Shown here: one piece after another, positions 34,466 to 43,934 of the stretch
Layout: each line of letters opens with the position of its first letter
How positions within the stretch are numbered: the stretch's first letter is position 1
Source: Bacteroidota bacterium
Lineage (GTDB): Bacteria; Bacteroidota; Bacteroidia; NS11-12g; UBA9320
Direction of reading: 5' to 3'
Assembly (NCBI GenBank): GCA_024679565.1
Contig: JAIBDD010000002.1
Coordinates: 1-54,589, forward strand
DNA: 54,589 nt
Notes under the pieces: model-generated
The model's input: the letters and a program-made list of their open reading frames with translations, nothing else
Database searches by the model: none
Told to the model about the DNA's origin: nothing
Translations under genes and position numbers: made by a program

Positions 34466-35317
34466 ATGGTGAAGAAATGTTGTCTTTTAATTTGTGTTAC
34501 ATGGCTAAGTGCGACAAATCTGCTCGCACAGCTCGATACTTCATCTGTGTTAACCGGTTCATGGGATTTGGTGCAATCGAGTGTTGGTTATGGTTATTTA
34601 AATCGCGACTCTGTCGAAAGTTATTCGAGCAATTTCAATTCTAACTATACCCTAAGATTTACAGACAGACATATTTTTTTTAAATCGCGCACAATCCTTG
34701 AGTTTCTAAATGACAGCATAATAGAAGAAGTAAAATTTAAACGCAACCGAACAGGTAGTTTTATCCGTTTACGTAATCGTAAACGCGCTTCATTTATGTA
34801 TATCCAAAAGTTAACTTATGACGAACTTGTTTTGACCGAGCGCAACGAACATACTTTACCGTCCTTGTTTGTTGAAACAAAGTACTACTACAAAAAACAG
34901 TTCCCGCAGCATCTTCAGCCGAATTACAATTTTATTGGTAAGTGGTTGATGTTAGACACCTGTCAATCTTGTTCATTTTGGGGTGATACAATTGCGTTGA
35001 TCGCAGATACCAGCACAAACTATGCATATGGCAATAATTACTATCTCACGATTGACAAAAACAACCAACCAGCAGCCAAGCACAATACCTTCACATTAGG
35101 TATAATCAATCGTCCTGAACCTGATACAAGCGACCCATATTCGCAGTTATACGGCAAGCTGTCATTTGGTAAAATTGCAACAAACCGCGATTGGATATTT
35201 GATTTCGAACAACAGCGCATTTATTTTTATCCAAACTTCATAAGCGATGAATTCTTAGCTTACCGCATTGCTGAATGCATTCCAGAAGAAAAATTAATTC
35301 TTATAAAGCAGAATTAA
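34466..35317 (+). CDS. secreted hypothetical protein, possible two-domain lipocalin-like
   Basis: 283 residues with a signal peptide ending LLAQ. Two segments begin similarly: LTGSWDLVQS (about residue 29) and FIGKWLMLDT (about residue 157), each followed by strands predicted from alternating hydrophobic and polar residues, as in lipocalin-like domains. The overall resemblance is weak and I do not assign a function. The stop shares bases with that of the convergent DUF4139 gene (overlap 35314-35317). Confidence 0.55.
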   Translation: MVKKCCLLICVTWLSATNLLAQLDTSSVLTGSWDLVQSSVGYGYLNRDSVESYSSNFNSNYTLRFTDRHIFFKSRTILEFLNDSIIEEVKFKRNRTGSFIRLRNRKRASFMYIQKLTYDELVLTERNEHTLPSLFVETKYYYKKQFPQHLQPNYNFIGKWLMLDTCQSCSFWGDTIALIADTSTNYAYGNNYYLTIDKNNQPAAKHNTFTLGIINRPEPDTSDPYSQLYGKLSFGKIATNRDWIFDFEQQRIYFYPNFISDEFLAYRIAECIPEEKLILIKQN

Positions 35318-36855
35318 CCTCTCACATAAACAACATAGTTATACGTAATCGTTTTTTCAGCACCTGGCTCAATATCCATTTCCCAAGTTACAGTGCTCGC
35401 TTCATTTACGTAATATGTGTTTGCTAATGATTTCTTTTTCCAAGCGACATCCGACTTCTTTAACGATCCATAAATCAATCGGTTAATTTCTAGGTGTGCC
35501 TTTTTTGCCTTGTAATTATGAACGGTAATTACGGCTGTTACATTAATGGCAACGTATTTATGTTTGTTCCAATACTTGGTAGCACCTGTTCTAGAAGTCT
35601 CTTCCTCTTCTTCTTTAATCTCTATATCGGGAGCATTAGAAATGGTCACATAAGAACAGTTTTCTATTGCTGTATAGTCCAACTTGGCCGTTGCCAATGC
35701 CTGCTTAACACCGTTTAAATTTTGGTTTACGATTAATGTCCCTGATGTAAATGGGTTTGGAGAGTTGTTCCAAATTTTTATTTGGTGATTAAACTGAGCA
35801 ACATCAGAATATGAATTATACTTTTTGATATAATTATTATTGTTTACGACCGCATTCCCATTGAGGTTACACACATATTTATGCTCTACTTTAACCTTCG
35901 TTTCAAATAATGGATAAAATGCCCTTTCGCCTTTTTCTAATGAGAAATTATCTAACTTGAACAGGTACAAATCGGCAATGCCGTCGGCTTTTATATTGTC
36001 CTTTGTATTCGCCGATTTTTTATCATTGGATTCGTAAAATCCTGAAATAGAATTCGCAAATGTTATATTGTTATTACTCTGAAAACTGCGGTTGTACACG
36101 TTGAATTGCTCGGATATTAAGTCACTTAGCTGAGTTGTTGTCAAGAAGTTCGGGCTACCGACCACTAGGTTTAAATGTGCATCCTTTATATTTTCTGCAT
36201 CGTTTTTAATAGAGGCTTTAAGCGACAATTTTCCACCATTATCGCCGTCCAATAGCAATTGATACATCGGCGTCCAATTAAATCCTTTCGACAAATAGGT
36301 CGCCTCTAGGTTCTGATTGGCTTTGCTTTCGTTGAAGTGTACAGAAATAGTTGTTTGAACATTTTCATAAACAACCATTTGGTTTAAGTCTCCTTTTATG
36401 GAAGCACGTTCGATTAGATGGTTTTTAATGAGTTCATATCCTGTGGGGTGTTTTACCAGCACTATGGCCGAAGAGCCAGATCCATTAGCCGAAACGATTT
36501 CACCCGAAATCTCTTTACCATTGGTCATCGTCAATTCAACAGATTTGCCAATATTCGAACGAATAAGGTCCAAGAACGAAGCCCAAGCTCTTGATTTTTC
36601 AACTGTATCAGATTTGCTTTTGACCGACTGTATTGTGCCAGTTGGTGAAGCAAACCAAAACGTCCCATAAATGGCTTCTGGTAAATTTTCCGACCAGCGA
36701 AATGCACCATCTTCAATGGGCACCTTTCCAGATTTTTGAATAAATGCTGTCCCATTTTTGAAAATTGTGACGTGTTTCGTGTCTAGTTGAGCACTAACAG
36801 ATAGCGAAAAAATTGATACCAATAGGACTGAAAGAATTACGTTTTTATGTTTCAT
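35314..36855 (-). CDS. secreted DUF4139 domain-containing protein
   Basis: 513 residues with a signal peptide ending SVSAQ. The N-terminal half (VTIFKNGTAFIQKSGK, LTMTNGKEISGEIVSANG) and the central YLSKGFNWTPMYQLLLDG followed by LKASIKNDAENIKDAHLNLVVGSP match DUF4139/MuiA-like proteins. The last 200 residues are beta-rich and include a short EEEEE run. Function unknown; some relatives are called mucoidy inhibitor A without a defined activity. A TACTTTTG box lies 30 bases before the ATG. Confidence 0.8.
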   Translation of the reverse strand: MKHKNVILSVLLVSIFSLSVSAQLDTKHVTIFKNGTAFIQKSGKVPIEDGAFRWSENLPEAIYGTFWFASPTGTIQSVKSKSDTVEKSRAWASFLDLIRSNIGKSVELTMTNGKEISGEIVSANGSGSSAIVLVKHPTGYELIKNHLIERASIKGDLNQMVVYENVQTTISVHFNESKANQNLEATYLSKGFNWTPMYQLLLDGDNGGKLSLKASIKNDAENIKDAHLNLVVGSPNFLTTTQLSDLISEQFNVYNRSFQSNNNITFANSISGFYESNDKKSANTKDNIKADGIADLYLFKLDNFSLEKGERAFYPLFETKVKVEHKYVCNLNGNAVVNNNNYIKKYNSYSDVAQFNHQIKIWNNSPNPFTSGTLIVNQNLNGVKQALATAKLDYTAIENCSYVTISNAPDIEIKEEEEETSRTGATKYWNKHKYVAINVTAVITVHNYKAKKAHLEINRLIYGSLKKSDVAWKKKSLANTYYVNEASTVTWEMDIEPGAEKTITYNYVVYVRG

Positions 36856-36885
36856 AGCAAATATTTATGCTCAGATTATCGACTC

Positions 36886-36893
36886 CAAAAGTA
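36886..36893 (-). promoter_or_regulatory. putative -7 box (TACTTTTG) for the DUF4139 gene
   Basis: Exact TAnnTTTG match on the minus strand, 30 bases upstream of the ATG at 36855. The nrdJ upstream region has the same octamer. No clear -33 element. Confidence 0.4.
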
Positions 36894-37111
36894 CATTCAG
36901 AATTTCTTTAGTTGCTTCCGCACACTAATTTGTTTCTAACGGTAACTAAAGCATCGTAACCACTTTTTGTGGTTGATACCCCTCAAAGTGTAAAAGGTAA
37001 ATACAAGAGAGATTATCTGATAGGTTTAGTTGTCGTTTTTTTATCTGTTGTGCATGATGAAATAAGCAATCCGTTTTATGGAACAAACACAATTGTTGTA
37101 TTCTTGCAACC

Positions 37112-38008
37112 ATGAGCGTGAATTATGTGTCCCATAAAGATATTGATCAAAATCGCTGGGATATGGCCATTTCAAAATCTACCAATCCTAAAATTTACGC
37201 TGAATCGTGGTATTTAAATATTACAACAAATAGGCAATGGGATGCACTCATTTCTGACGATTACACCGCGGTAATGCCATTGCCGTTTAACAAAAAGATC
37301 TTTGGCATACCACAGGTTTACCGACCTCTTTTTAGCCAACAATTAGGTGTCTTTCACCAAACAGAACAAATAAACGTTGATGAATTTGTTAATTGTATTC
37401 CTACCAAATTTAAACGCCTGCACTACGCATTCAATAATAAAAACACTGTAATAGGCGGCGAATGGAAAACGAACTTGATACTCCCTTTGAACGCTACATT
37501 CGACACCATTATGTCGAATTTCTCGAGCTCCCTCCGAAAACGTTTAAAGCGGTCGTCGGGTTTGCAGTTAAACGAAACATCAAACGTTGAAGAAATAATC
37601 TCTTTGTATAAAGATCAATTAGAAAGCAAAGTTAAACTCGGTGATGCCGGGTATGCAGTAGCGACAAAACTATTCGCTGAAGCTGCTCAACGAAATAACG
37701 CCGACTTATATCATTTGACCGACGGGGATGATATCGTTGCAGCAGGTGTGTTTTTAAAAAAATACAACCGCATCATCAACGTATTTGCCACAAGTATCAA
37801 TTCCAAAAAACATCCGAATGCCATGTCGGTATTGCTTGCAAAAATTATGGACAAGCACAGCGAGAGTGATTACGTTTTTGATTTTGAAGGCTCTGATTTA
37901 CCTGGAGTTAAAAAGTACTTCGCCAGTTTTGGCAGCATCGAAGAAAATTATCCCGTATTGCAGTACAACAAGCTCCCGTATTTATTGAAACTTATTCGGC
38001 CAACCTAA
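37112..38008 (+). CDS. GNAT/FemAB-like acyltransferase
   Basis: 298 residues, cytoplasmic, no signal. The pattern IYAESWYLNITTNRQWDALISDDY near the N-terminus and the C-terminal half (ATSINSKKHPNAMSVLLAKIMD, YVFDFEGSDLPGVKKYFASFG) match the BioF2-like/FemAB-related N-acyltransferases common in Bacteroidota. These may act on cell-wall or polysaccharide precursors, but the acceptor is not known. It converges on a lipoprotein gene with a 4-base stop overlap. Confidence 0.72.
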   Translation: MSVNYVSHKDIDQNRWDMAISKSTNPKIYAESWYLNITTNRQWDALISDDYTAVMPLPFNKKIFGIPQVYRPLFSQQLGVFHQTEQINVDEFVNCIPTKFKRLHYAFNNKNTVIGGEWKTNLILPLNATFDTIMSNFSSSLRKRLKRSSGLQLNETSNVEEIISLYKDQLESKVKLGDAGYAVATKLFAEAAQRNNADLYHLTDGDDIVAAGVFLKKYNRIINVFATSINSKKHPNAMSVLLAKIMDKHSESDYVFDFEGSDLPGVKKYFASFGSIEENYPVLQYNKLPYLLKLIRPT

Positions 38009-38592
38009 GGAATGTACATCTGATTGATGACCATTTCGTACCCCAAATTGTGTCGAAAAATCAATGGTGTAGATGGGTTGTCCCAAACCCACAAAGCCAA
38101 ACTCTTGTCAGAAAGGTCTTCTATATATAAAACATTTAAGGGTCGTTGTTTCCCATTGATTAATATCTTAATCTTTTGATTTTCAACAACTCTATACGCA
38201 TATGTATTTTTAACAAAACCAATACGATACGATATTTCTGCACTATCTCCATTTTTTAAAGATTGGTAGGTTGAATCACTTAATCTCAACGCGGTGCTTG
38301 AGTTTAGCATTTTGTCAGAGCCGTTAAAATTATGGTACAACTCCGTGGAACTTTTTACCGCGAGAGACGAGGAGGATAGTTGTGCCGCTAGGTTATCTTC
38401 TTGAATTACATAGTCGAACTTCCATTTTGGGCTTGATTCCAATAGTTTAACATCAACCCGGAGTGACTTTTGATTCGCCACCAAATCATATTGCAACGTA
38501 CAGCCCGATTGTAACGCTAATTTCTTGGTTGAACTGCAGGAAACTATATGGGCAAACAGGATTAATACATAAACAGCTTGCTTACGATTCAT
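38005..38592 (-). CDS. hypothetical lipoprotein
   Basis: The ATG at 38592 gives 195 residues with a lipoprotein signal (hydrophobic stretch then IVSCSS). A longer in-frame start at 38643 abuts the S9 peptidase stop but would hide the signal. The mature part is mostly beta (LQYDLVANQKSLRVDVKL, ALWVWDNPSTPLIFRHN) with no recognised domain. It follows the S9 peptidase gene by 50 bases on the same strand and is probably co-transcribed. Confidence 0.6.
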   Translation of the reverse strand: MNRKQAVYVLILFAHIVSCSSTKKLALQSGCTLQYDLVANQKSLRVDVKLLESSPKWKFDYVIQEDNLAAQLSSSSLAVKSSTELYHNFNGSDKMLNSSTALRLSDSTYQSLKNGDSAEISYRIGFVKNTYAYRVVENQKIKILINGKQRPLNVLYIEDLSDKSLALWVWDNPSTPLIFRHNLGYEMVINQMYIP

Positions 38593-38642
38593 ACACAAAT
38601 ATCCAGAACTCATAGGAGTAAATCCTAGAATACATGTCCACA

Positions 38643-40553
38643 CTACAAGTCAGAGTGCATGTCTGGTCGCAGGTGCTTTTCTAAAAATTGCTCCATGGCT
38701 GAATAGAATTCAAATTTGTTTTCTTCATTACGAAAACCGTGACCCTCATTGGTCTTAAGCATATACTCAACTTCAACACCTTTTTCTTTCAAGGCTTTCA
38801 CCATCTGGTCGCTTTCGGCTTGTTTAACTCGTGGGTCGTTTGCCCCTTGGGCAATAAACAATGGCGTTTTGATCTGGTCGGCATGAAGTGCTGGTGAATA
38901 CCGCGACAGCATTTCCTTGTCTGCAACTGGATCACCAACCATTTCGTAAAGCATTTCACGGTACTGAACCCAATATGGAGGTATCGTTTCCATAAACGTA
39001 AATAAGTTACTTACACCAACATAATCTATGGCACAAGCATATAAATCAGGTGTTAAAGTAACACCTGCCAAAGTAGCATAACCGCCATAACTTCCGCCGT
39101 AAATCCCTATTCGATTTTGGTCTGCAATACCTTCCTTAACCAAATATCGAATACCGTCACTTATGTCATTTTGCATACTTTGACCCCATTGTTTGAAAGA
39201 TGCCTCCCAAAAGCTCCGACCGTACGATGTAGACCCACGGAAATTTACTTGTAAAACAGCGTAGCCTCGATTGGCAAGCATTTGAACTTCTGGGTTAAAA
39301 CCCCAAACGTCTCTCGCCCATGGTCCCCCATGTGGATTTACCACAACGGGTAAATCTTTAGGCGACTGTCCTTTGGGTAGTGTTAAATAACCGTGAATAG
39401 TGAGCCCATCTCGCGATTTATATGAAATAGGTTTCATATCTGCCATAAAACCTTCGTTTAACCACGGAGAAACATCCGCAATTTTTTGAAGTGTTTTATC
39501 CTGTACCGAATAGGAGTAATAACTACCACGTGTTTTATCACTCGCTGTTTTAACGAGGTATATCGTTTCTGCTTTGTTGCGAGAGGTTAGGTAAATTTCA
39601 ACCCCTGGTAATTCTTGTTCCAAATGTTTGTAGATGGCATCAACAGTAGGGTCAAATCCACTCCTTTGTGCTTTTTCACCAATCCAAAATACAGACGTTA
39701 GTACTTTTCGCTTACGCGAATATGCCGCTCCAGAAATGTCATTATTTTCATTTTGATATACGACTTCTAACTCCTTTCCTGTTGTCATATCGACTTTAAC
39801 CAATGCCGCTTTATCTCTTCCAATGTTAGACGTTCCATACACCACAGTTGAGTCGTTAAAATCAAAAAATTGGGGGTTAAATGCTTCCCTGAAGTTCGTT
39901 GTGATTACCGTATCCCAATCCGAAACCTCATCCAATCGATGAAGAACCGAAGAATTAACCCCGTCGGTTTGAATTGCCACACGCAAATTCCCTTTGTGGT
40001 CCGTCATCCAACTCGAAATGTTACCCGGATTTTCGGCAATCATGGTCAACACACTGGTCTCCACGTTCAATCTATATGCATCAAAGATTTGTGGATTACG
40101 CTGGTTCATACCTATAATTACGTGTTGGTCATCGTCAGGCAGCCTGTCGATGATGTTTGTAACTACGTTTTCGAAATTCGTATACCCCTGAATAGTTCCG
40201 CTATCGATTTGCAAACCAAATAATGCATAGTTTTCGTCTCCAGCATTATCCTTCATGTATAAAATCCGGCCATTTCCTTTCCAAATAAATCCTGCTACAT
40301 CCCTCTTGGTTTCATTTGTTATTTGTTTGGCCTTTTCATCGTCAATGGCCCTAACAAATACATTAAGGCGCTGATTTACAGGAGCCATGTAAGCCAAATA
40401 TTTTCCGTCAGGTGATAATGAATAACCTGTCACATCAGGATTTCTAAAAAATTCTTTCACAGGTATCTTGGGTATTTCCATTTCGGGTTCTTTTTCTTGT
40501 TTACATGCCGAAAGAATGACCAAAACGGAAAGAATACATAACAATTTGTTCAT
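38643..40553 (-). CDS. S9 family prolyl oligopeptidase-type lipoprotein
   Basis: 636 residues from the ATG at 40553, chosen because it opens a lipoprotein signal (VILSACKQ). Residues about 30-370 form a beta-propeller (SLSPDGKYLAYMAP and similar blades). Residues about 375-636 form an alpha/beta hydrolase domain with catalytic Ser in YGGSYGGYA, Asp in QGANDPRVKQ and His in NEGHGF. This is the dipeptidyl/acyl-peptidase arrangement of family S9, here probably anchored outside the cytoplasm for peptide scavenging. Confidence 0.9.
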   Translation of the reverse strand: MNKLLCILSVLVILSACKQEKEPEMEIPKIPVKEFFRNPDVTGYSLSPDGKYLAYMAPVNQRLNVFVRAIDDEKAKQITNETKRDVAGFIWKGNGRILYMKDNAGDENYALFGLQIDSGTIQGYTNFENVVTNIIDRLPDDDQHVIIGMNQRNPQIFDAYRLNVETSVLTMIAENPGNISSWMTDHKGNLRVAIQTDGVNSSVLHRLDEVSDWDTVITTNFREAFNPQFFDFNDSTVVYGTSNIGRDKAALVKVDMTTGKELEVVYQNENNDISGAAYSRKRKVLTSVFWIGEKAQRSGFDPTVDAIYKHLEQELPGVEIYLTSRNKAETIYLVKTASDKTRGSYYSYSVQDKTLQKIADVSPWLNEGFMADMKPISYKSRDGLTIHGYLTLPKGQSPKDLPVVVNPHGGPWARDVWGFNPEVQMLANRGYAVLQVNFRGSTSYGRSFWEASFKQWGQSMQNDISDGIRYLVKEGIADQNRIGIYGGSYGGYATLAGVTLTPDLYACAIDYVGVSNLFTFMETIPPYWVQYREMLYEMVGDPVADKEMLSRYSPALHADQIKTPLFIAQGANDPRVKQAESDQMVKALKEKGVEVEYMLKTNEGHGFRNEENKFEFYSAMEQFLEKHLRPDMHSDL

Positions 40554-40727
40554 TAGCCGAGCAATTAATTTTGCAAGTATAGGTAGCATAAACGAGCTTC
40601 AAAGCAGCACGATGTAATTTCATTTCAAGGAAGACTTTGTGCCAGACCAGTAAGCCTAACCGCCTGAATTAGTGCGCATATGTCTTGCAAAGTCCATGAT
40701 TTAATGTAATTTTTGTAAAAAAATGAA

Positions 40728-41240
40728 ATGAAATTCAAAATCTCCGCACTACTTATTGGCTTGTTAGCGTTCATGTCTGCTTGTGACGACTTAAGTCTTA
40801 TTAATTACAATATGGACTTTGCCACTGTAGCCATGACTATTGACGCTACAGAAAATCCAGACACAACTTATGTCATAGAATCAGCTTCTATTGACCCTAA
40901 AAGTGAACTCGAAAAAAATGGTGTTTCTTCTGATCTCATTAAGAAGGCAACAATTAAATCGCTAACAATCAATTTAGAGAGTCCAGCTACGGGAAACTTC
41001 AACTGGCTAAAATCTGCTAAAATATTTATTATTGGTGAGGTACAACCAGAAACTGAAGTTGCAATGGTAACTGAAGTACTTCCTGATCAAAAATCTATTG
41101 AAATTAGCGGTATTGACTTAGAATTGACGGACTATATTAAAGACGGAAAGTTTTCTTTTAAGCTAGAAGCAATAAACGATGAAATAATCCCAGTAGATCA
41201 TGAAGTTACTGTAACTACAACATTCAATGTTGAAGTGTAG
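40728..41240 (+). CDS. hypothetical lipoprotein
   Basis: 170 residues with a clear lipobox (LAFMSACDD, Cys at 19). The mature part is a compact beta-rich domain with no recognised family. A perfect intrinsic terminator follows 17 bases after the stop, and the upstream 138 bases contain no gene, so it is a single-gene unit. A near-match -7 box (TAATTTTTG) lies 12 bases before the ATG. Confidence 0.65.
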   Translation: MKFKISALLIGLLAFMSACDDLSLINYNMDFATVAMTIDATENPDTTYVIESASIDPKSELEKNGVSSDLIKKATIKSLTINLESPATGNFNWLKSAKIFIIGEVQPETEVAMVTEVLPDQKSIEISGIDLELTDYIKDGKFSFKLEAINDEIIPVDHEVTVTTTFNVEV

Positions 41241-41257
41241 GATTTAAAAGATTATAT

Positions 41258-41292
41258 AAAAAAAGGCCCGGTAATCATACCGGGCTTTTTTT
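41258..41292 (+). terminator. intrinsic terminator after the lipoprotein gene
   Basis: Perfect 8-base stem GCCCGGTA (41266-41273) / TACCGGGC (41278-41285), 4-base loop, with seven A's before and seven T's after. It may work in both directions. Confidence 0.92.
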
Positions 41293-41500
41293 ATGTAAAT
41301 ATTTATGCTTTAGAAAAAGCCCCTATCAGTGTCACTCTGCCATAGTGCATCGCTGCATGTGGCAAGATCTGTAGTGTGTAATTAAGTATAAAAGTGTAGC
41401 TGGTAGAGGCTTATTTCATGTCTTATTAATTGCTCCAACCGTTATTTAGGTTTTCGCGATAAATTTTTTCAGTTAACTCTTATATACGTTAGACGTTTAC

Positions 41501-41520
41501 TGGTGCAATATGTTGCACCA
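41501..41520. repeat. perfect 20-base inverted repeat upstream of a membrane-protein gene
   Basis: Arms TGGTGCAA and TTGCACCA with a 4-base spacer TATG. It is followed by A's on the plus strand and has no T-tract in either direction, so it does not look like a terminator. It ends 70 bases before the ATG at 41591 and may be an operator. Confidence 0.6.
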
Positions 41521-41590
41521 AAAATGAAATAAAATATTAATGTGACAATCGTCAGTAGAAATACGACAAGAATTATAAATATTCGTAACC

Positions 41591-42100
41591 ATGTCTTTAG
41601 AATTCTTAGAAATCCGTCCAAGATTTAAAAAACAAAGTCCAGATGACATTGATTCGATAATAAACCAACTCAATCAAATGCTGGACACAAACAAAGACAT
41701 TGTGGGAAGGGTAGTTCATCATCACGCTACCATTAAGATTCCTGAGGGACAACAACATTTTTGGTCACCCCAATTGTCGTTAAATATTGAAACTGTTGAG
41801 GGTAAACCCATTATTCGGGGGCTATATGGCCCAAATCCAAATGTTTGGCTCTTGTTTATGTTCCTGTATTTCTTCATGGGGTTTGTAGCCATGGTGTTGC
41901 TGGTTATTGGTATTTCACGTTTAAACCTTGGGCTTACGGCATATATACTATGGGCTGTTCCATTTGTGTTGGGTGGTATTTTTGTATTGTGGTTTGCAGG
42001 AAAAGCTGGACGAAAACTAGGACACGAACAAATGTACCAGATTCACAACTTGGTAAAACCCGCGATTTTGACCAATGCGGTTGATGCGGAAGATTGGTAA
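41591..42100 (+). CDS. conserved hypothetical membrane protein
   Basis: 169 residues. The N-terminal 90 are soluble (VGRVVHHHATIKIPEGQQHFWSPQLSLNIE, IRGLYGPNPNVW), followed by two helices (WLLFMFLYFFMGFVAMVLLVIG and TAYILWAVPFVLGGIFVLWF) and a short tail. I know similar proteins only as conserved hypotheticals in Bacteroidota. It stands alone between non-coding regions; a perfect palindrome lies upstream. Confidence 0.65.
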   Translation: MSLEFLEIRPRFKKQSPDDIDSIINQLNQMLDTNKDIVGRVVHHHATIKIPEGQQHFWSPQLSLNIETVEGKPIIRGLYGPNPNVWLLFMFLYFFMGFVAMVLLVIGISRLNLGLTAYILWAVPFVLGGIFVLWFAGKAGRKLGHEQMYQIHNLVKPAILTNAVDAEDW

Positions 42101-42267
42101 CACCAGATTTGCATCATTTGAGAATTACATTAATTCATAGCACATCCACTAAAGACAAATAAGACTAAACAACAGGAATAATAATCAGCATTATGAATTA
42201 TGAACGTTTCATAAAAAAACTAATCACGAACCTCCTTGTTAACTATGCTTAGGTATAATAGTTTGCA

Positions 42268-43695
42268 ATGAAGATACTACTAACCGGGGCAACGGGATAT
42301 ATTGGGAAACGGCTTTTACCAGCATTGGTGGAAGCTGGTCATGAAGTAGTGTGTTGTGTTCGAGATACTAACCGGTTTAATCCACCTGTGTCCATTAAGC
42401 AAAAGATATCCGTTATAGAAATCGACTTACTGAACGAAGAGTCTCTCAATCGTATTCCCGAAGACATAGATGGTGCTTATTATCTCGTCCATTCAATGGC
42501 ATCGTCCAGTGAATATAAATCACTCGAAAAAACCTCTTCTATAAATTTTCGAAATGCTGTTGAAAAAACGAGTGTACAGCAGGTTATCTATCTCAGTGGA
42601 ATTGTAAACAATACCGAACTATCAGAACACTTAAGTTCAAGAAAAGATGTTGAAACTGAATTAGGGAAAGGTCATTATAATCTCACAACACTAAGGGCAG
42701 GGATAATTATAGGTTCAGGAAGTGCGTCTTTTGAAATCATTCGTGACCTTGTTGAAAAACTGCCGGTGATGATTACCCCTAAATGGCTAATGACCAAATG
42801 CCAACCCATTGGTGTATCTGATGTAATCGCGTTCTTGTCCAAATCCCTATTAAATCCCAAAACGTTCAACCAAAACTTTGACATTGGTGGTCCAGATGTG
42901 CTTACCTATAAAGACATGTTACTTGGCTTTGCATTTATTAGAAACTTAAAGCGCACCATTCTTGTGGTTCCTGTAATGACCCCAAGGTTGTCGTCGTATT
43001 GGCTATATTTTGTAACTTCTACTTCATACAAACTTGCCGTTTCTCTGGTAAATAGTATGAAGATTGAAGTCGTTTGTCGTGACAATGCGATTAATGGTAT
43101 TCTCGATATTCAACCCATCACGTATAGAGAAGCGTTAGCAAAAGCATTCACTAAAATTGAAAGCAATGAGATAATATCTAGTTGGAAAGATTCTTATTCA
43201 AGCAGCGACATAAGCTTTAATGTTTCCGATTTTGTTCAAGTCCCAAGTTATGGATGTTTTGTGGATCAGAGAAAAAGCACCATTGAGGATGCGAAGATGT
43301 GCCGAAACAAAATTTGGCGTATCGGTGGTGAGACAGGATGGTATTACGCGGATTGGCTTTGGAAATTGCGTGGAGTCTTGGATAAATTTGTTGGTGGGGT
43401 TGGAATACGAAGAGGCCGCACAAATAATACAAAGATAAATCCTGGAGATGCTATAGACTTTTGGAGAGTTTTGTATGCTGACAAGAAAGAAGGTCGTTTA
43501 CTCCTATTTGCCGAAATGAAGCTTCCAGGAGAAGCCTGGTTAGAGTTTAAAATAGTGAAAAATGAACTCGTTCAAACAGCCACATATAGACCATTGGGAT
43601 TATTAGGAAGATTATATTGGTTTTTGGTGCTCCCTTTTCATGGCATAATCTTCAACGGCATGCTTAAAAAACTTACCGAGAATAACAAAAGCTAA
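42268..43695 (+). CDS. SDR family NAD(P)-binding protein with DUF2867 domain
   Basis: 475 residues. The N-terminus is a Rossmann fold with the LLTGATGYIGKRLLP nucleotide-binding loop, then YYLVHSMASS and YLSGIV typical of atypical short-chain dehydrogenases (NmrA/UDP-sugar epimerase-like). From about residue 320 the chain reads as DUF2867 (VDQRKSTIEDAKMCRNKIW, GGETGWYYADWLWKLRG, DFWRVLYADKKEGRLLLFAEMKLPGEAWLEF). This fusion is common in bacteria; the substrate is unknown. No obvious operon partner. Confidence 0.87.
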   Translation: MKILLTGATGYIGKRLLPALVEAGHEVVCCVRDTNRFNPPVSIKQKISVIEIDLLNEESLNRIPEDIDGAYYLVHSMASSSEYKSLEKTSSINFRNAVEKTSVQQVIYLSGIVNNTELSEHLSSRKDVETELGKGHYNLTTLRAGIIIGSGSASFEIIRDLVEKLPVMITPKWLMTKCQPIGVSDVIAFLSKSLLNPKTFNQNFDIGGPDVLTYKDMLLGFAFIRNLKRTILVVPVMTPRLSSYWLYFVTSTSYKLAVSLVNSMKIEVVCRDNAINGILDIQPITYREALAKAFTKIESNEIISSWKDSYSSSDISFNVSDFVQVPSYGCFVDQRKSTIEDAKMCRNKIWRIGGETGWYYADWLWKLRGVLDKFVGGVGIRRGRTNNTKINPGDAIDFWRVLYADKKEGRLLLFAEMKLPGEAWLEFKIVKNELVQTATYRPLGLLGRLYWFLVLPFHGIIFNGMLKKLTENNKS

Positions 43696-43847
43696 AGTTG
43701 CTGCGTTAAATAAAAAGTTTCAAACGAGATTGAGATAATGCATATTTCCAGAAAATCAATATAGAGGTACGAAAAAATAATTGATGATTTTAACCGGCAC
43801 GTTCAGATTAAAAAACTGCGTGTAAGACTAGTAATGTTTTAGCTGCC

Positions 43848-43886
43848 AACAAAAAACCCTTGCAAGTATTTGACTTACAAGGGTTT
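43848..43886 (-). terminator. hairpin terminator downstream of the tRNA-Asp/GIY-YIG unit
   Basis: Arms AAACCCTTG (43854-43862) and CAAGGGTTT (43878-43886), extended inward by AAGT/ACTT with one mismatch. On the minus strand the stem runs into six T's, so it terminates leftward transcription past the GIY-YIG gene and tRNA tail copy. Confidence 0.65.
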
Positions 43887-43897
43887 AATGATAAAGG

Positions 43898-43920
43898 TTG
43901 CGGTCTGGACGGGACTCGAA
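43898..43920 (-). repeat. direct repeat: partial copy of the tRNA-Asp 3' end
   Basis: These 23 bases are identical to 44284-44306, which span the acceptor and T-arm of tRNA-Asp plus three flanking bases. The copy is in the same orientation, 386 bases away, beyond the GIY-YIG gene. A further 11 bases of the tRNA (GAACCCGCGAC) reappear at 43975-43985 after an interposed hairpin segment. Confidence 0.9.
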
Positions 43921-43934
43921 TGCTGACGCTTCGG

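Larger units (their letters stand above)
41241..41590. other. 350-base non-coding stretch
   Basis: Contains the terminator at 41258-41292 and a perfect inverted repeat at 41501-41520. In between I see no ORF with a plausible start, RNA gene or exact TAnnTTTG box. Confidence 0.55.

Noticed and set aside
36958-36974. Small AACCAC/GTGGTT hairpin ahead of the acyltransferase gene
   Set aside because: Six-base stem, no T-tract and no promoter relation; too weak to list.
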